Shown here: in pieces, positions 12,188 through 24,912 of the stretch
Layout of the letters: each line of letters starts with the position of its first letter
Numbering within the stretch: the first letter of the stretch is position 1
NCBI RefSeq assembly: GCF_025698545.1
Contig: NC_068571.1
Span: 46,533,733-46,597,732, forward strand
Direction of reading: 5' to 3'
DNA: 64,000 nt
Origin: Gossypium raimondii
Lineage: Eukaryota; Streptophyta; Magnoliopsida; Malvales; Malvaceae
Program-made: the position numbers and the translations under genes
Notes under the pieces: model-generated
What the model was told of the DNA's origin: nothing
Database searches by the model: none
What the model saw: the letters and a program-made list of their open reading frames with translations, nothing else

Positions 12188-13438
12188 TTTAAGCTCCGAA
12201 AGATTTTCCCAAAAAAACAATTTAATCAAAGCTTTAAATCATTTTGTGGAAAAGTTGTGGGATACATCACCAAACTTAAATGTGTAATACTAAACATATT
12301 ATCATGTGTAATGGGATATTTTGCATATTACTTGCTAAAAATTCAGTTAATGGAATAATGATTGTTATTTGTGTTAAGATTGAAATTCCAAAGTTTTAAA
12401 AATATAGGTACTTAAGATGATCTATTGGATCAGTATTAAAATTTTAAATTTGTTTGAAAAGTATAGGGTTAAAATTGATCAATTTGAAAAGTATATAGAC
12501 TAAAATTGATCAAATAAAAGTACAAGGGCTATGTCTATAACTTTTATAAGGTACAATAATTAATAACATAATTTAATCGAATTTATATGTTTAAATTAAA
12601 TTTTACAAGTAATTTATATTAATTATTTAAAAGCATTTAAAATTTACTTCTATGAATAAATTTATTATGTTTATACTAGTTTGAATATTTGATAATATCA
12701 AAATGATAATAATTTGGCATCGAGCCATTGTGGTAATAATAACACGTCAATTAAAATTTTTATTATAAATTTTATATTTCGTATATCATAATATTAATGA
12801 ATTTCATATATTCTATATATCATAATATTAATTACTTAATGGATTTACTGAGCCCTCATAATATTATAAATTTTGTTTGTTGGGAAGTTTTTCTACCGAG
12901 TTAATTTTTGTTAGATAATTATGTTTATTTTCTTTAAATTAATAGTTGTTTTTTAATTTAATGTATTATTTATTTATTTTATTACTCTTTAAATGTAGTT
13001 ATTTTATTAGGTTATCCAAGTAATAAATTATATTTCATTAAAAATGTTTCACATGAAATTCTCATCATACGGTTAATTTTGTTAACGATACCTTCAATAA
13101 ATCATTAGAAAAAGTAGATTGAAAAAAGAAGAAAAGTTAATGGTAAAAAAGACTCAAAAATATAAATAGGGTTAGAGTCATTTTGATAAAAATATCTAAC
13201 GTTAGTGATCAAATTTGTCATTAAATCTTTAAAAATAATAAAATTATACTTTAGTGCTTTGATAAAATTTTAGTTTAAATCTTTAAAAAGTATAAGTATT
13301 AAAATATATATACATGATCCATCCATAACTTTCATATCCCAATTCTAGGACAACTTTTTCCTTTAAATAAACTATAATATTTATTTATAATAATCCCAAA
13401 AGGAATTATTCATTGGGGTTTCAAATTAGTTTCTTCTC
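12188..13438. other. Intergenic AT-rich DNA between TWD1 and bL28m
   Basis: It holds the TWD1 3' UTR and then AT-rich sequence with short degenerate phrases (AAAATTGATCAA repeated near 12475 and 12505). No credible frame, RNA gene or intact repeat was seen. Confidence 0.5.
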
Positions 13439-13459
13439 TAGGGTTTATTTAAAAGCCCA
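13439..13459 (+). promoter_or_regulatory. Telo-box and site II-type element upstream of bL28m
   Basis: TAGGGTTTA at 13439-13447 is the inverse of the telo-box AAACCCTA. AGCCCA at 13454-13459 is the inverse of site II TGGGCT. This pairing is typical of plant promoters for ribosomal proteins and organelle biogenesis genes. It lies about 85-105 bp before the start codon. Confidence 0.6.
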
Positions 13460-13542
13460 AAACTCGTACCCATCAAAAGCCCTAAACCTAACTCTTAAGT
13501 AAAGAAAAAAAACACTGGTACGGGGGAAAGGGAAAGGCAAAA

Positions 13543-14995
13543 ATGGCTTTCAGAGGGAAGGAGATGATGAAAAAGCTGTTGAAGAAGGTGGGGGAGAAAA
13601 ACCTAGCGCATGGAGTTAAGGAACAGCTTCAAAAATCCATTCCAGACAGCAAGGTCGTCATGAACCGCGCCAAACGCGGCCTTTACGCTGGCCGTCACAT
13701 CCAGTTCGGCAACCGTATAAGCGAAGACGGTGGAAACAAGTACCCTCTCTTTATCTTTGCTACTTTCTTAGACTTATTTTGTTCGATTTATTTGTTTATT
13801 TTGTCTCCTTTTTTTATGTATTATTTATCGGCCTAAGGAGATCTGTGGAGGTTGAGTCTTTAGCTGCTGTTATTGAAAGGCGGTGATGTCTTCTAGGATT
13901 CATGTATTAGAGTTAATATTGGTTTTTAAGAACTAAGTTCCGGGATTTGCTGCAAATTTGGCTTGAAGTTGTTCGATATCGTTTGGGAAACTCTGAATAT
14001 GTGTTAGTTGTGGGATATTAAACTTAGAGTAGCATCCAATTTAGCATTTTTGGTGATTTGGATCTTTGTTTTGGAACCCTACAATGCTCTCTATAGGTAT
14101 CTGACTTTCTGCTATTGTTGGTTCTCTCTACTTTTAAAAAGTTTCGAGGAAAATTCGTCCTTGTTGAGATCACTAGTGATATGTTATATCGAGATGTGAT
14201 GTATCCTCGTAAGCATGTAATTTGTTCCGGTTCTTGGTTGCGAAATTGGTTGCGTGCACTTCGAACTCTGATATCTGTGTCTTTATTGGTGCAAAAGAGT
14301 AAGCGGAATGGTTGCTCTCTGTTTTCATGTTTGCTTGCACTTAAGAATTTATTCTAAGACAATATTGGCCATGATCAAGAACAGAGAAGATTATTTGAAT
14401 TGCAAATCCTTAGTAGTTGGATTGAGGCTTTAATTCAGGAAATGAGATTTTTCTATACTGCAATAATAGTAAGGAGATTTTTATTGCTATGTTGAAGATA
14501 TGTGGTCTTTGTATTCATTGGGAAATTTTAACACCGTGCAATGGTTGTGACAGATCGAGGAGGAGTTGGAAGCCTAATGTACAAGAGAAGCGTCTATTTA
14601 GTTATATCTTAGATCGCCATATTCGAGTCAAAGTAACCACTCATGCCCTCCGTTGCATTGACAAGGCAGGCGGGATTGACGAGTACCTGCTGAAAACTCC
14701 CTACCACAAGATGGATACAGAAATGGGTCTGTTCTGGAAAGCTAAAATCGAGAAAATGTATGAAGAGCTTGGGCAAATGGAGGTAGTCTTCTTTTCGCCG
14801 GAGGATGAAGCAAAGTTTGAGCAAGGATTCAAAGAACTGAAGCTAGCGGAGAGAGCAGCTCGAAGGGATGCTAGAAGACAGATGTATGGATGGTCAGGGA
14901 AACTGGAAGAAATTGAGAACAGAAGAAGTCATGATGGAACTGGTAATGCCGGGGAAGATAGTTCCGATGGCGATGTGCTGGTTGCAAATTCTTGA
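13543..14995 (+). CDS. Mitochondrial ribosomal protein bL28m
   Basis: Two exons, 13543-13739 and 14554-14995, join within a Lys codon (GT..AG intron of 814 bp) and encode 212 residues. The L28 signature is intact: RAKRGLYAGRHIQFGNRISE (residues 42-61), then SRRSWKPNVQEKRLFSYILD and IRVKVTTHALRCIDKAGGID. A basic N-terminal leader (KEMMKKLLKKVG) suits mitochondrial targeting. The acidic, charged C-terminal extension after about residue 140 is normal for the plant mitochondrial form and absent from bacterial L28. It is a structural protein of the large mitoribosomal subunit. The promoter carries a telo-box and a site II motif, which fits co-regulation with other ribosomal protein genes. Start choice: the first ATG of the exon, in a good context (AAAATGGCT). 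Confidence 0.93.
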
Positions 14996-16032
14996 GTGTA
15001 GAACTGGGTGCGTCCACTTTCTTTTTGGCTACTCTATAAGGGAATATTTGTTTTGGATGAATAATTTGGTAGCTAAGCTTTTTATATTGTGGTACTTATG
15101 GAATTAGTGTTATCATGTCGTCGACTAAACAGTTGACGTAAAAAGGTGATATTACTTTACTAATGTATGATTAAATTCTTCACTATTCATTTTTTTTTTA
15201 TTTTTTGATGGTCAATAAATTGGCTATAATAATTTTAAATAATATATAATTAATATTTAGAAAAAAGACATCAAGTAAAAATAATAAATTAATTTTAAAA
15301 ACTTTTTAAATGATTGTAATTGTAAACTTTTGTAAAAAATAGACGTGAAAGTCTTCTCGAGAAAAAATTATGGGCAAAGAAGAAAATAATTTACTATATC
15401 AAATTGAATAATACAAGAAGAGAGATGGCTACGTCTATTTATTGTATTAGGTTAAAATACTTTATTCTAATCAACATTAAATAGATGAAGTAAATCTCTT
15501 ATCTTGTCCCCTATCTTGTCACTTGTATTTTATTTTCATTAGAATTTAACTCACAAAATTCTAACACTTTTTTATGTCAATTTTAACATCAATTATAAAT
15601 ATTTTATCTAAACTTGTTCCAGACTCTCACTATCTAGATGCTGACGCCCGCTCGAAGGCTTTGGATTAAAGCTCAATCAATGTCCTTAACGAGCTTCGCG
15701 GTGGCGACAGCATTGGCTCCTCGCTGTAAGACTTGCTAGGCGTGGTTACAACAACCCTGGGCTCCTTCGAGCACATTGGAGTTGTTTGGGTGTCTAAGGT
15801 TTGGGCCGAGCTTGTTTGCCCTTATTCTTAATGTTCTATTTTTTCTGGGCTTTGGATGTACACATTTATGAGTTAATGAAATGATTTCAATTTACTTAAT
15901 TATTTTATTATTTTTATTATAATTTAAGTTTAAATACATATTTTCTATTTTACAACACTTTTGAAAAGCAAGGCTAAAGCCATAAAAGCAACGCTTTGGT
16001 AGATTCGATTAAAGAAAGACTACAAATGAATA
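14996..16032. other. Intergenic stretch between convergent bL28m and DAK genes
   Basis: It contains both 3' UTRs. Most is AT-rich. 15635-15830 is a GC-richer island (GCTGACGCCCGCTCGAAGGC, then GCTTCGCGGTGGCGACAGC) with no open frame that I recognise. It may be a transposon scrap. Confidence 0.45.
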
Positions 16033-19000
16033 TTATGATTTTGATTTATTGATAGATGAGTTAAAAGAAGGATGGAATTTATCCTTCACAGCCAAAGCTG
16101 CAGCTCTGTACCACGCAGCTGCTGCCATCGCTCCAGGATCCGGAACTGTTGCAAGTATAGCTGCTGACACATAGCTTGACCGCCCAGCCTGCATAAACAC
16201 CAACTCCATCACATCCCTAGACATATGGTGTGCAATGCATTAGGACTAACAACAACACTACGTATGTATATGTGTGTGTTTGTGATCAGTCCTGTTTCTT
16301 CTAGTAAGTTGCTTCTGTATGGTGTCTAGAGTTTTATTTGCAGCACATAACTTGAAAATGCTTTGGAGATATGGCATGTAGCATCACATCATTTTAATAA
16401 AATTTTGTACCCAAGAACAACCAGACAATTGGACCAGCCAAGTGCAATCACAATCCTAAATGAAGTCTATAAGGAAAGGAAAAAGTGACAAAACAACCTG
16501 GGCCTGCATGTCTTTAGTTGATCCAGCTCCTGCCACTGCTGCTTCAGATGAGAGAACAAAAGAAGTACAAGAATCTTCACCACTGGTTAACCTCTGCTTG
16601 CAACACAAAATATTAGTACATAATCTTAAACGTCATTAATGAAAAAGAGCAAAGAAAGGCTGCTGTTCTGTATAACCTCCTTAAGAACTGCTAATGCAGG
16701 AATAAGAGCATCCAATAACGTGCGATATCCAGTACTAGCCCCACCATATTTACTGACTGCAGCGACTGCAGCTTCAAGTGCTTCAGCCCCTGAAATCAAG
16801 AGTTCTTTAGTCAAGGTTTTAGTTCAAAAAATCTTTCAGATGAAGAGCATCATCTCACATTGCTTTGCTGTGACAGTTGAATCTGAGTTTGCTTTCAACT
16901 GTGCATATGCTGCCTTACAAAATATAGTGTATCTGTTCAAAGTGAAGTTCAGAGTTTATATTTCTAATGATCTGTCCACGTATATATCAAGCACAGAGAA
17001 CAGGCAAGTAAATTACAAGACCCCACTAGTTCCTCCCATAGCTCTTCTCACAGATGATCCAATTTCATTCACTGTTTCTGCAGCATTATTCAAAGGATAG
17101 CTGGAACCAGATGAGGATTATTCATCAAGAAATGAATGAAAAGCATGATAATCACTAAGGTGTAAAAACATTCTTTCACATGCAAAGACAGCTATCAACC
17201 AATGCATAACACTTCCAAATTGAACTATTGTTCAAACAATAATGGCAGCAATTAAAGCAATTACCCAATAAGTCATACCAACTCGGGTGTGAGGACCAGA
17301 TACAGGTATGTAACGGCCACAAGTATGGTTAGATTCTTCTAAGTTTTTTCTTCATCCTTGGAGGTTATATCATCAAATCCATGTGTCAGAGGCGAGTGTT
17401 AGACACAGGTATTTCAAGAAAAATGAGGAGTCCAAGCAACACAAACTCCAGCAACCTGTTTGACTATAATAGTTTTATACATTGATATTTCTACTACGAG
17501 AGATTCCTCTTATTGAATCACGGGCCTCCAAGTTTCTGAAGCATTACAACCAACAATTTTTCCAAGACTCTTGGCATTGCCATGACACTAATACAACTGC
17601 ATAATAAGTGAAATACAAAATGTTCACAAATATTTCACCATTGTAAGGTCCAAGTAGTTTTACAACCAATAATATGTGAAAGCCACGTCTCCTAACATTG
17701 GAGGAAATCTTAAAAATATATTTAACACAGAACAATTGGCAAGCCTTATAGATCAAAGTTGGTTATGACTCCAAATCCCTACACTCTTAGTATATTTGGA
17801 ATTTAGTCCCCCACTTCTATTTCCAGGAATTTAGTCCCTCTACTTTTTGGATTTAAAAAAGCAAGTCATTGTTAATACTGCTAAATTTTTTTTGTTAAAT
17901 TTAAGTCCATTGCATTTAATTTTTTATATGGTTACCGAGTGAGTATTTGTTTATTTCAAAATATCACACTAGTAAATTTAATAAAATAAATTTAATCATG
18001 TTAACAATTGGATCTGAATTATTAAATCCAAAATGCAGGACTAAATTCTTGAAAATAAAATGAACTAAATTTCAAATGTACAAAGAGTACAGGGACTACA
18101 AAATTATTTTAACCTCAGTTAGTATATCCCTTCCACCACGTCTAGAATAATGACTTGTAGAAACCTCCGACACTTCATCAAAAAGTTAAACACGTTCAGC
18201 ACCTAAAAACCAATCACTATGGTGGGCAGACAACTTCCACAACTACATATATGTCCCAGCATTCTGGTTGAGGATTGTCACAACTATCATGGTTCCCCTA
18301 TTCAAGCAACAAAAGGGAAAAAATGGAGAAAGGGCATACTATTTTTTCATATCATCAAGGATTGCTGTTGCCCCTTTATACATCTGCAAAAGCAAATTAA
18401 TCTTGCATATCATGCAATAACTTGTGAACCAAAAGCTAAACAATAAACTAAGACAGTTTGAGTGCACAACTTACTGCTGACCCGCAGTCACCATCACCGA
18501 TTGTGCTATCCCAATCATTCAAAATATCTCTCATATTGATTATGGCATTTACAGCTGCCTCAATAGCCACTTCAAGAATATGGCCCTGTTCAGTAAGCTG
18601 CAGTGGCCGACTTAATAACTACCAAAAACAGACAAGAAAGGTCAGCGTGAATGAAGGTGTTACGGTCCCAAGTTACAGATTGAGACTTGAGTTACCGGAC
18701 GATTTGTAGAAAAATCGTTTGACTCAGTGGGGCTTTCCCCATTGTTTTTGTTTCTTCCACACAAATAACCTATGATGAGAGTGTGGAACTCATCTAAGGG
18801 AATTTCAGACCTTAGACTCGTTAAGAGAGTCTCTTAAACCTCTAAATATTGCAATAAATTCTGACTTTTACATAGGTTTACTAATTTGAAAAAAAACCTA
18901 TAAGCTAAGTAAATTAAAACAAGGACTCTAAATAAAGAAAGAATTTCAATCTCTCTCTAAAATATTTCAATTAAAAAAAATTCTCATAAATAAAATCTTC

Positions 19001-22000
19001 TAATACTGCTCCTAATAAAATAATAAAATGATTTAATAATTAATTGATGTCTAACATCACTCCCCTCCTGGAAAAAGAGCTTGTCCACAAGCTCCAGATT
19101 GAATAACTCGTGCACTTTTTTGGCCCTTTGTTACATGTAAGGATGTTTCAATTTCCCTACACTCTTTACTTTTTGGTAAAGCACCTAACAGCCCAATATC
19201 CATATTCTGTATGAAAGGGATGCTAATTAACCATAAACCATTAATTGGAAATTTCACTTCAATAAATGACATGTCCATTCCTAATATATAACCAATTATT
19301 CCTGGACCTACCTCATCACTCTTCATTGAACGTGATGATGGCAATGGAACTGGAGTCTTGGCTGGTGGACGATTACCTACCCTACAAGAAAACAAGCACT
19401 TGAGTAAAATGAACCGCAATTTGCCTCCGAACTTTAATTTAAAATTTCAACCTAGTAAGGTTAACTGTTGTAACATATATAGCTTAGCCTTAGACTAGGG
19501 TATGAGTATCAAATTCAAGTAAGTGTCCAGCAAAGGAATATTTAATTTTTTCTAGGAATTTCTTTCTATTTGAAGGGTTATATCGCTAGACCCATATTCG
19601 AATGTATTAAACATAGATGCAAATACAGGTATTTCAAGAAAAGTAAAAAAGGTCAAGATTACATTTTTAACAATGAAATCTAGATCATGTTATAGATGGT
19701 GTTCATTAAACCAAATTTCTTCAAGCATCTTATAGACAAGTCAAAAATAAAAATGGAAACATAAACACAAGGTATCAAATTTCTAACACATTCACAAACC
19801 AGCAGAACCGACAGGCCAATGTGGAGCCTTAGTGGAAGCATCCAGGTGTTGCAACAGAGTTTGATCTACCTTCATTATAGAGATTGAAAATCCTGAAAGA
19901 AACATTGTACTAACAATGAAATATTTCTAATAAATAATGAAGAATTTTTATTAGCAACAAACCTTTCATATCGAGAGAGGTCATAAATGATCCTGTATAC
20001 ACTCTTTCAACAAGTAGTCCAAATTCTAGCTGCAATTTAGGGACAGTCTTTCCAGCTGCAATCATTAGTTCCATCACAGGAGTGGCACCTAATCTGCATG
20101 TCATAAGATCTTTAAAATAATGAAAATAAAAACAAGAACAATATAAAAGTATTGAAAATACTTTGGACAAAAACCACAACATAAATGCAAATGGATCAAT
20201 ACATGAGCCAAACCAAGCTCAATTAGGGAGATAATTTAAGCATTCATCAAGAAAAAGCTTTTATTGAGCTTAAAATGGTGAATGAGCCTATTGATAAAAG
20301 TATTTTTATGGCTAATATATCAAATAAGCCCTTGAACTTTCTTACTTATTTAAATAGGCCCTCGTACTTTTGTTACATCCAAATAAGCCTTTAAACTTTA
20401 ATTGGTACCTAAATAAGAACTTAAATTTTGTCACTTCATTTAACTAAGCTCTTATAGTTTTGCTACATCCAAATAAACTTTTCATTTTATTTAAATAAGT
20501 TCTTATTCTTTTATTACATCCAAATAAGCCGTTAAACTTTAACTAATACCCAAATGAACCTTTAATCATTAACATACACCTAACTAAGCCATTATTATGC
20601 AAAATTATGCTATTGTAAATTATATTATATTTTTAAATTTTTTAATACTTAACATTATGTACAACTATATTTAATGCTTCTTTCTCATATTTTCATTTAC
20701 TATACCTTTAATTTTGATCTTCATCTTACGTGAAACTCTAATTTTTGATTGAATTTAAATAATTAAGAAATAACTAAAATCGTTTGAATATATAAATCTA
20801 TTGAAAATATCGAAAAAAAAATTACGAAAAGAAACATGTAAGCATAATTAATTAAAAATTAAATGAAAGATTAAGTAATATTAAAATAAAAGGTTAAAAT
20901 GATGCACTGCCCATGTATCAAGTACTCACCTTTAAAAAAAGTAAAGTTGAAAGAAAAAGTGAAATGTTAAAAAAACCCCCTATGTACATTAGTCTTTGGG
21001 TCTTTATTAACTTGGGTTTGAAGGCCCAAAATATTTTTCATTGAATGTATAATCCATTCCAACAATATTAATATATTTTAATTTATATTTTATTTTTCAA
21101 AATTGTTTACAATCTATAATGGTTAAAAAGAAAATAGCTTAATAAAATATATATAAAATGAGCCCCCGCACCCGGATCCCTTTATGTTGTGTCTCCAAAT
21201 CTTGAGTTTAACTCAATTGACAAGTTAGACACCTAGGCACATACCCATAAATGAGTCCAAGCAACATAGGTTTAAGGTCATTCTCAGCCCTCAATCCACG
21301 TCCTTTTCCCTTACCTCTTCTTTTGATAGCCACAACTAGTCCCACAATCTTGTATCAATATAAATACCAATGATAATGCAAGTCTAAACAACATAGAGAA
21401 TGAACAAACTAACCACAAAACCATGAATTGCAACCATACTTCCTAGCTTAAGGTAGAAACATGAAATGCTAGAACCACAATAGACTCAAATTCCAAAGCC
21501 CCAAAACCATACTAACCACAAAACATCCCCTAGAACCCCAAGAAGGAAGTAGGCAAAATTTTTTCAGCAAAAAAAGAAAATTAAAATTCATACTCACCCA
21601 TTAATCATGACCACCACTCTATTGCCTCGAGTAATTGGAACATAATTACTTTCCTGAAAATATTATATAATTAAAATTAATGGCAAACTAGAAAGCCTTC
21701 AGCATCACTAATAATTGGACTTAACTAAAGCAAACTAGAAAGGGGAAGGCTCAAATAGAGAAAATATCAATTGAATCCAAAGTGCAACTTAACTAGTTTC
21801 CGGTGAAATTATATGCATTTTTTTGGTACCTCCAAAGTAGAATAATAAAAGAAGACAACCAAAACAATATATAATAGTGCCCTACTTTACTAAAGAAAGC
21901 AACTCAAGGCATTTTCTTCACAAAAGCAATAGTAGACATCATAATAGTTAGTGGTATGAAATGCCTATAGCATAAAGTTTTCCTTAGAGGTAATGAAAGA

Positions 22001-22996
22001 AGGCAGAGTGTTGAAAAAGATAAGCTCGTGCTCCACTACAGGGACATACCAATATTTGCTTAAGAACGTGAGTAACCACCACATCCACAGGCTGAAGGTC
22101 TGCCACAGCAGCACCAGGTTCCCCATGCTAGGAGAATAACACTAGTTAGGTAAAAATGAAAAGTAATGAAGGCAAAGCGCCAGATAACACTCAAAGGCTA
22201 AGCATGTAGTACTTTCGTCTAAAAGTTATCAACTCAACACAATAAAAAGAAAAAGAAAACCAACTTCGCTCGGCTCTGTAGAAATAAGTATAAAGTAACT
22301 CACAATGCCTAGACCAAGTTCCATCTTCCCTGAACCCAAGCGATCAGATGTGACCTGACCAGGCAATGTGCAAACTGATAATGCAACACCCATAGTTCCA
22401 ACCACCTCAGATGCACGTTTTGCCTCTGAAGCAACATCAGCAAGAGAAAGGCCAGCAGCAGCCACAGCTCCAGCAACCTGCATCTCGAAAATTGATGGGT
22501 ACACAAACAATGGAAAATCTTGTTAAAAATTACAGAGAGAGAGATAGAGAGAGAACCTTATTAACAAGGATTGTTCCTGCCAAACCTCTTCGTCCAGCAA
22601 TGCCTTGAGATTTAGGTAATGCACAATCATCTCCAACAATTACAGTCTGCAAAAAAAAAAAAACAGGATCCACATTTTGATTTTATTCTCCCTTACAATG
22701 ATTCGGGCAGTCAAAGAAATAAAATGCTACTTTTAAAAAGATTATGTTTAGCAGGGAAACATACTTCTATTTTATAGCCTTCAGATCTTGCTTGCTCAGC
22801 TGCTAAACCGAAATTCAAGCGGTCACCAGTATAATTCTGTCAACATCCAGGTTATACCATGAATTAGAACAAGAAATAAAATCCTCATAACATGCTCCTT
22901 GCTTCAAACCTGGAAATGCTTCTAACCTTTAGCTTAACAAGTCTAACAATGTATTTTCATAAGGGTCGGGGAGAACTAAAGAGAGGTATCTTCTTC

Positions 22997-23040
<44 letters not shown>

Positions 23041-24912
23041 TTAGAGCACACATCTTGAAAGCACCGCATACCCCAATACAACAATCAATCCCAACAAACC
23101 TATAACCTGATTCAGGATAGAGAAGTACCGTGACTACTAGAAGACACCCCATGGGACCAGTCACAGCTCGAATGCCCTGATGAAATAATTATTCACAAAA
23201 GGGAAAATGTTAACATAATTTTAGCAGGAAGATAGATATCCTCTTAAACCATAAAAAAAGGAAGCATACAGCTAAAATTGAATCAACTGTAGGAGAAGCA
23301 AAAACATCTCCACAAATTGAAGCTGTTAGCAACCCTTCTCCCACGTATCCAGCTTGTGCAGGTTCATGCCCACTACCTCCTCCTGCATCACAAATTTTAT
23401 CAAAAAAAACTCCTGTCTACTGTTCTCAATATTTTATTTTTCAAAAAGAGTTCCTGAGAGAGACAAATATCACATGGCATGCTAACCATTTCCTGCAGAC
23501 AGAGATTTAATAGACTTTTTTTCCCCTTTCTTCTTTCATATATTTTCCTTTTAAACACAGTGTAAGAAGAGTAATGTAACACGTGCAATCAGGAACATCA
23601 ACGGGTATAAATTAGCCCATACAGTTAAAATATAAGTGGCTACATTGATGAAATTAAACTCTCAATGCAAAAGATCGGAGAACTATTTGGACAGAATCAT
23701 GTGTGATCCAAATTTTATAGCCAACCATGCATGCCAACTAATCCATAGTGAATTCTGGACAATTAGAATAGTACTACAATATTTTTTCTAGATGAGATAG
23801 GACTCTTTTTGGCATACATTTGAGGAATATTATTGGACCACATAGTTGCCTAACAAAGATGATGTTGAACAAAGTTACTGCAGCTTTAAAACTTGTTTGA
23901 AAATCATCATAGCTTATGAAGATACTAAAAGCGACAAAGTATATAGTATTTAAATTGCATTTTCCATATCACAAAAAAAGGATAAAAGTACTATGGAGGC
24001 CCTTGTACTAAGAGTCAGATTGCATTTTGCCTCCTCTACTTAAAAAAGGGGCAAATTATTCCCTATACATTAAATCAAAGAGCAAATTAGTCCATTCTGT
24101 TAAAAAATTTATCCATTTGTACTGTTAAAAACTAGCTTGACTACGTGTACCTCATGTTGATGTATAGAGACCAGTTTTTAACAGCAAAAATGAATGAAAT
24201 TTTTAACAGAATATCAGTTTGCTCTTTGATCTAATATACAATGTCTAATTTGCTCATTTTTTAAGTAGAGGGGGAAAATACAGTCTAACTCCTAGTACAG
24301 GAGTCTCCATGGTACTTTTACCCAAAAAAAGATATAAGTGTTAGGTGCTTTTTAGGGTCCAAACCTGATATCACAGCGACCTTGTCATATGTTGCACCTG
24401 AAACATCAGCACGTAATACAACCTTCACCTGCAAACGGAGAAGTTATAATGTTGGATAATTGTAATTGCAGAAATGAACAAGAGCAAAAAGGAAACCAAA
24501 TAACCTCGGGGAAGCCATCTAAGTATTGCAATCCTTGATAGGTTTCAACAAGACCCTCAATAAATTCAGTAACCACATCTGCCACCACCAAAACAAAAGA
24601 ACGTCAAAACAATTCATAAACCAGACTATTAAAATGTTAAAATTCTCTTTAAAAATAAGTAACCCAATTTTTTTCCCCATTGTTCATATATTCTAGATTG
24701 GTAGAAGGACCATAGTAAAGTAATGCAATCGAGAAACAAAAGAAGTTAAATGAGAAAAGAAATAGTAACCATTTTGCCTAAAAGCCTTCCTTTTTTGGTT
24801 CTATTTTAGCAAAATCCTTGCTTCATCCTTAGTTTGATTTGCTGAGAAATAAATAGAAGGAATAAATCAAACCATTGGGGTTGTTGATGAGTTTCTTCCC
24901 TTGGAAAGCCAT
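16033..24912 (-). CDS. DAK: Dihydroxyacetone kinase (DhaK-DhaL fusion type)
   Basis: Twenty exons on the minus strand, from 5': 24873-24912, 24505-24578, 24365-24428, 23270-23382, 23129-23176, 22765-22836, 22557-22646, 22304-22477, 22050-22127, 21598-21653, 19963-20093, 19800-19892, 19312-19376, 18475-18618, 18340-18383, 17017-17100, 16859-16932, 16677-16789, 16498-16596, 16033-16188. Their lengths sum to 1812 = 604 codons, all phases agree, and the product is 603 residues, the usual size of the ATP-dependent plant enzyme. The DhaK half has GGGSGHEP (about residues 60-67) and the substrate-binding His in GLGIHGEPG (His226, first residue of exon 9). The DhaL half has GDGDCGSA (407-414, Mg-ATP aspartates) and MGGTSG (450-455). 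It phosphorylates dihydroxyacetone to DHAP, presumably in the cytosol (no leader seen). Oddity: relatives read GDGDCGST, and here the last residue is Ala at the splice junction. Introns are loaded with repeats. Confidence 0.95.
17761..18114. mobile_element. MITE, same family as 36612-36979, in a DAK intron
   Basis: The ends GGTTATGACTCC and (inverted) GGTTAAAATAATTTTGTAG, and the internal phrases TTTAGTCCCTCTACTTTT and AAATTTAAGTCCA, match the better-preserved copy at 36612. No target duplication remains visible. Confidence 0.7.
18659..19130 (-). mobile_element. Gypsy-type 3' LTR with the end of the internal region, in a DAK intron
   Basis: The LTR, 18659-19056 (398 bp), has ends TGTTACGG and CTAACA. 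It is the same family as 3635-4035, with the phrases GTGGGGCTTTCCCCATTG and GAGAGTCTCTTAAACCTCT. Just upstream on the minus strand (19057-19116) a frame reads [17 protein letters not shown]. That resembles the C-terminal end of Ty3/gypsy polyproteins, which often finish close to an LTR. The rest of the element and the second LTR are missing. It lies between DAK exons 13 and 14 and is read in the gene's own direction. Confidence 0.7.
20280..20600. repeat. Degenerate internal repeats in the large DAK intron
   Basis: TACATCCAAATAA occurs at 20374, 20464 and 20515, each followed by variants of (g/a)ccNttaaactttaa. Spacing is irregular. Probably a worn low-complexity repeat. The rest of this intron (20094-21597) shows nothing else recognisable. 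Confidence 0.45.
22998..23041. repeat. (AAT)n microsatellite in a DAK intron
   Basis: About 15 uninterrupted AAT units lie between DAK exons 5 and 6. Confidence 0.95.
23980..24323. mobile_element. MITE with CCATGG-containing terminal repeats, DAK intron 3
   Basis: The terminal inverted repeats are about 40 bp. The left end GGATAAAAGTACTATGGAGG faces the inverse of the right end, GGGTAAAAGTACCATGGAGA, continuing into CTTGTACTA-GAGTNAGA. Poly-A (7 A) on both sides may be the target duplication. Related copies lie at 35735, 38190, 52316, 54940 and 55280. Confidence 0.88.

Noticed and set aside
20280..20600. Repeated TACATCCAAATAA as a possible satellite array
   Set aside because: Spacing is irregular (90 and 51 bp) and the units are too diverged.
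22229..22506. Long frames in several phases around a DAK exon
   Set aside because: Only the minus-strand phase [20 protein letters not shown] matches the kinase; the others are shadows.
22998..23041. Regular AAT array as a possible CRISPR-like repeat
   Set aside because: A plain trinucleotide microsatellite with no spacers.
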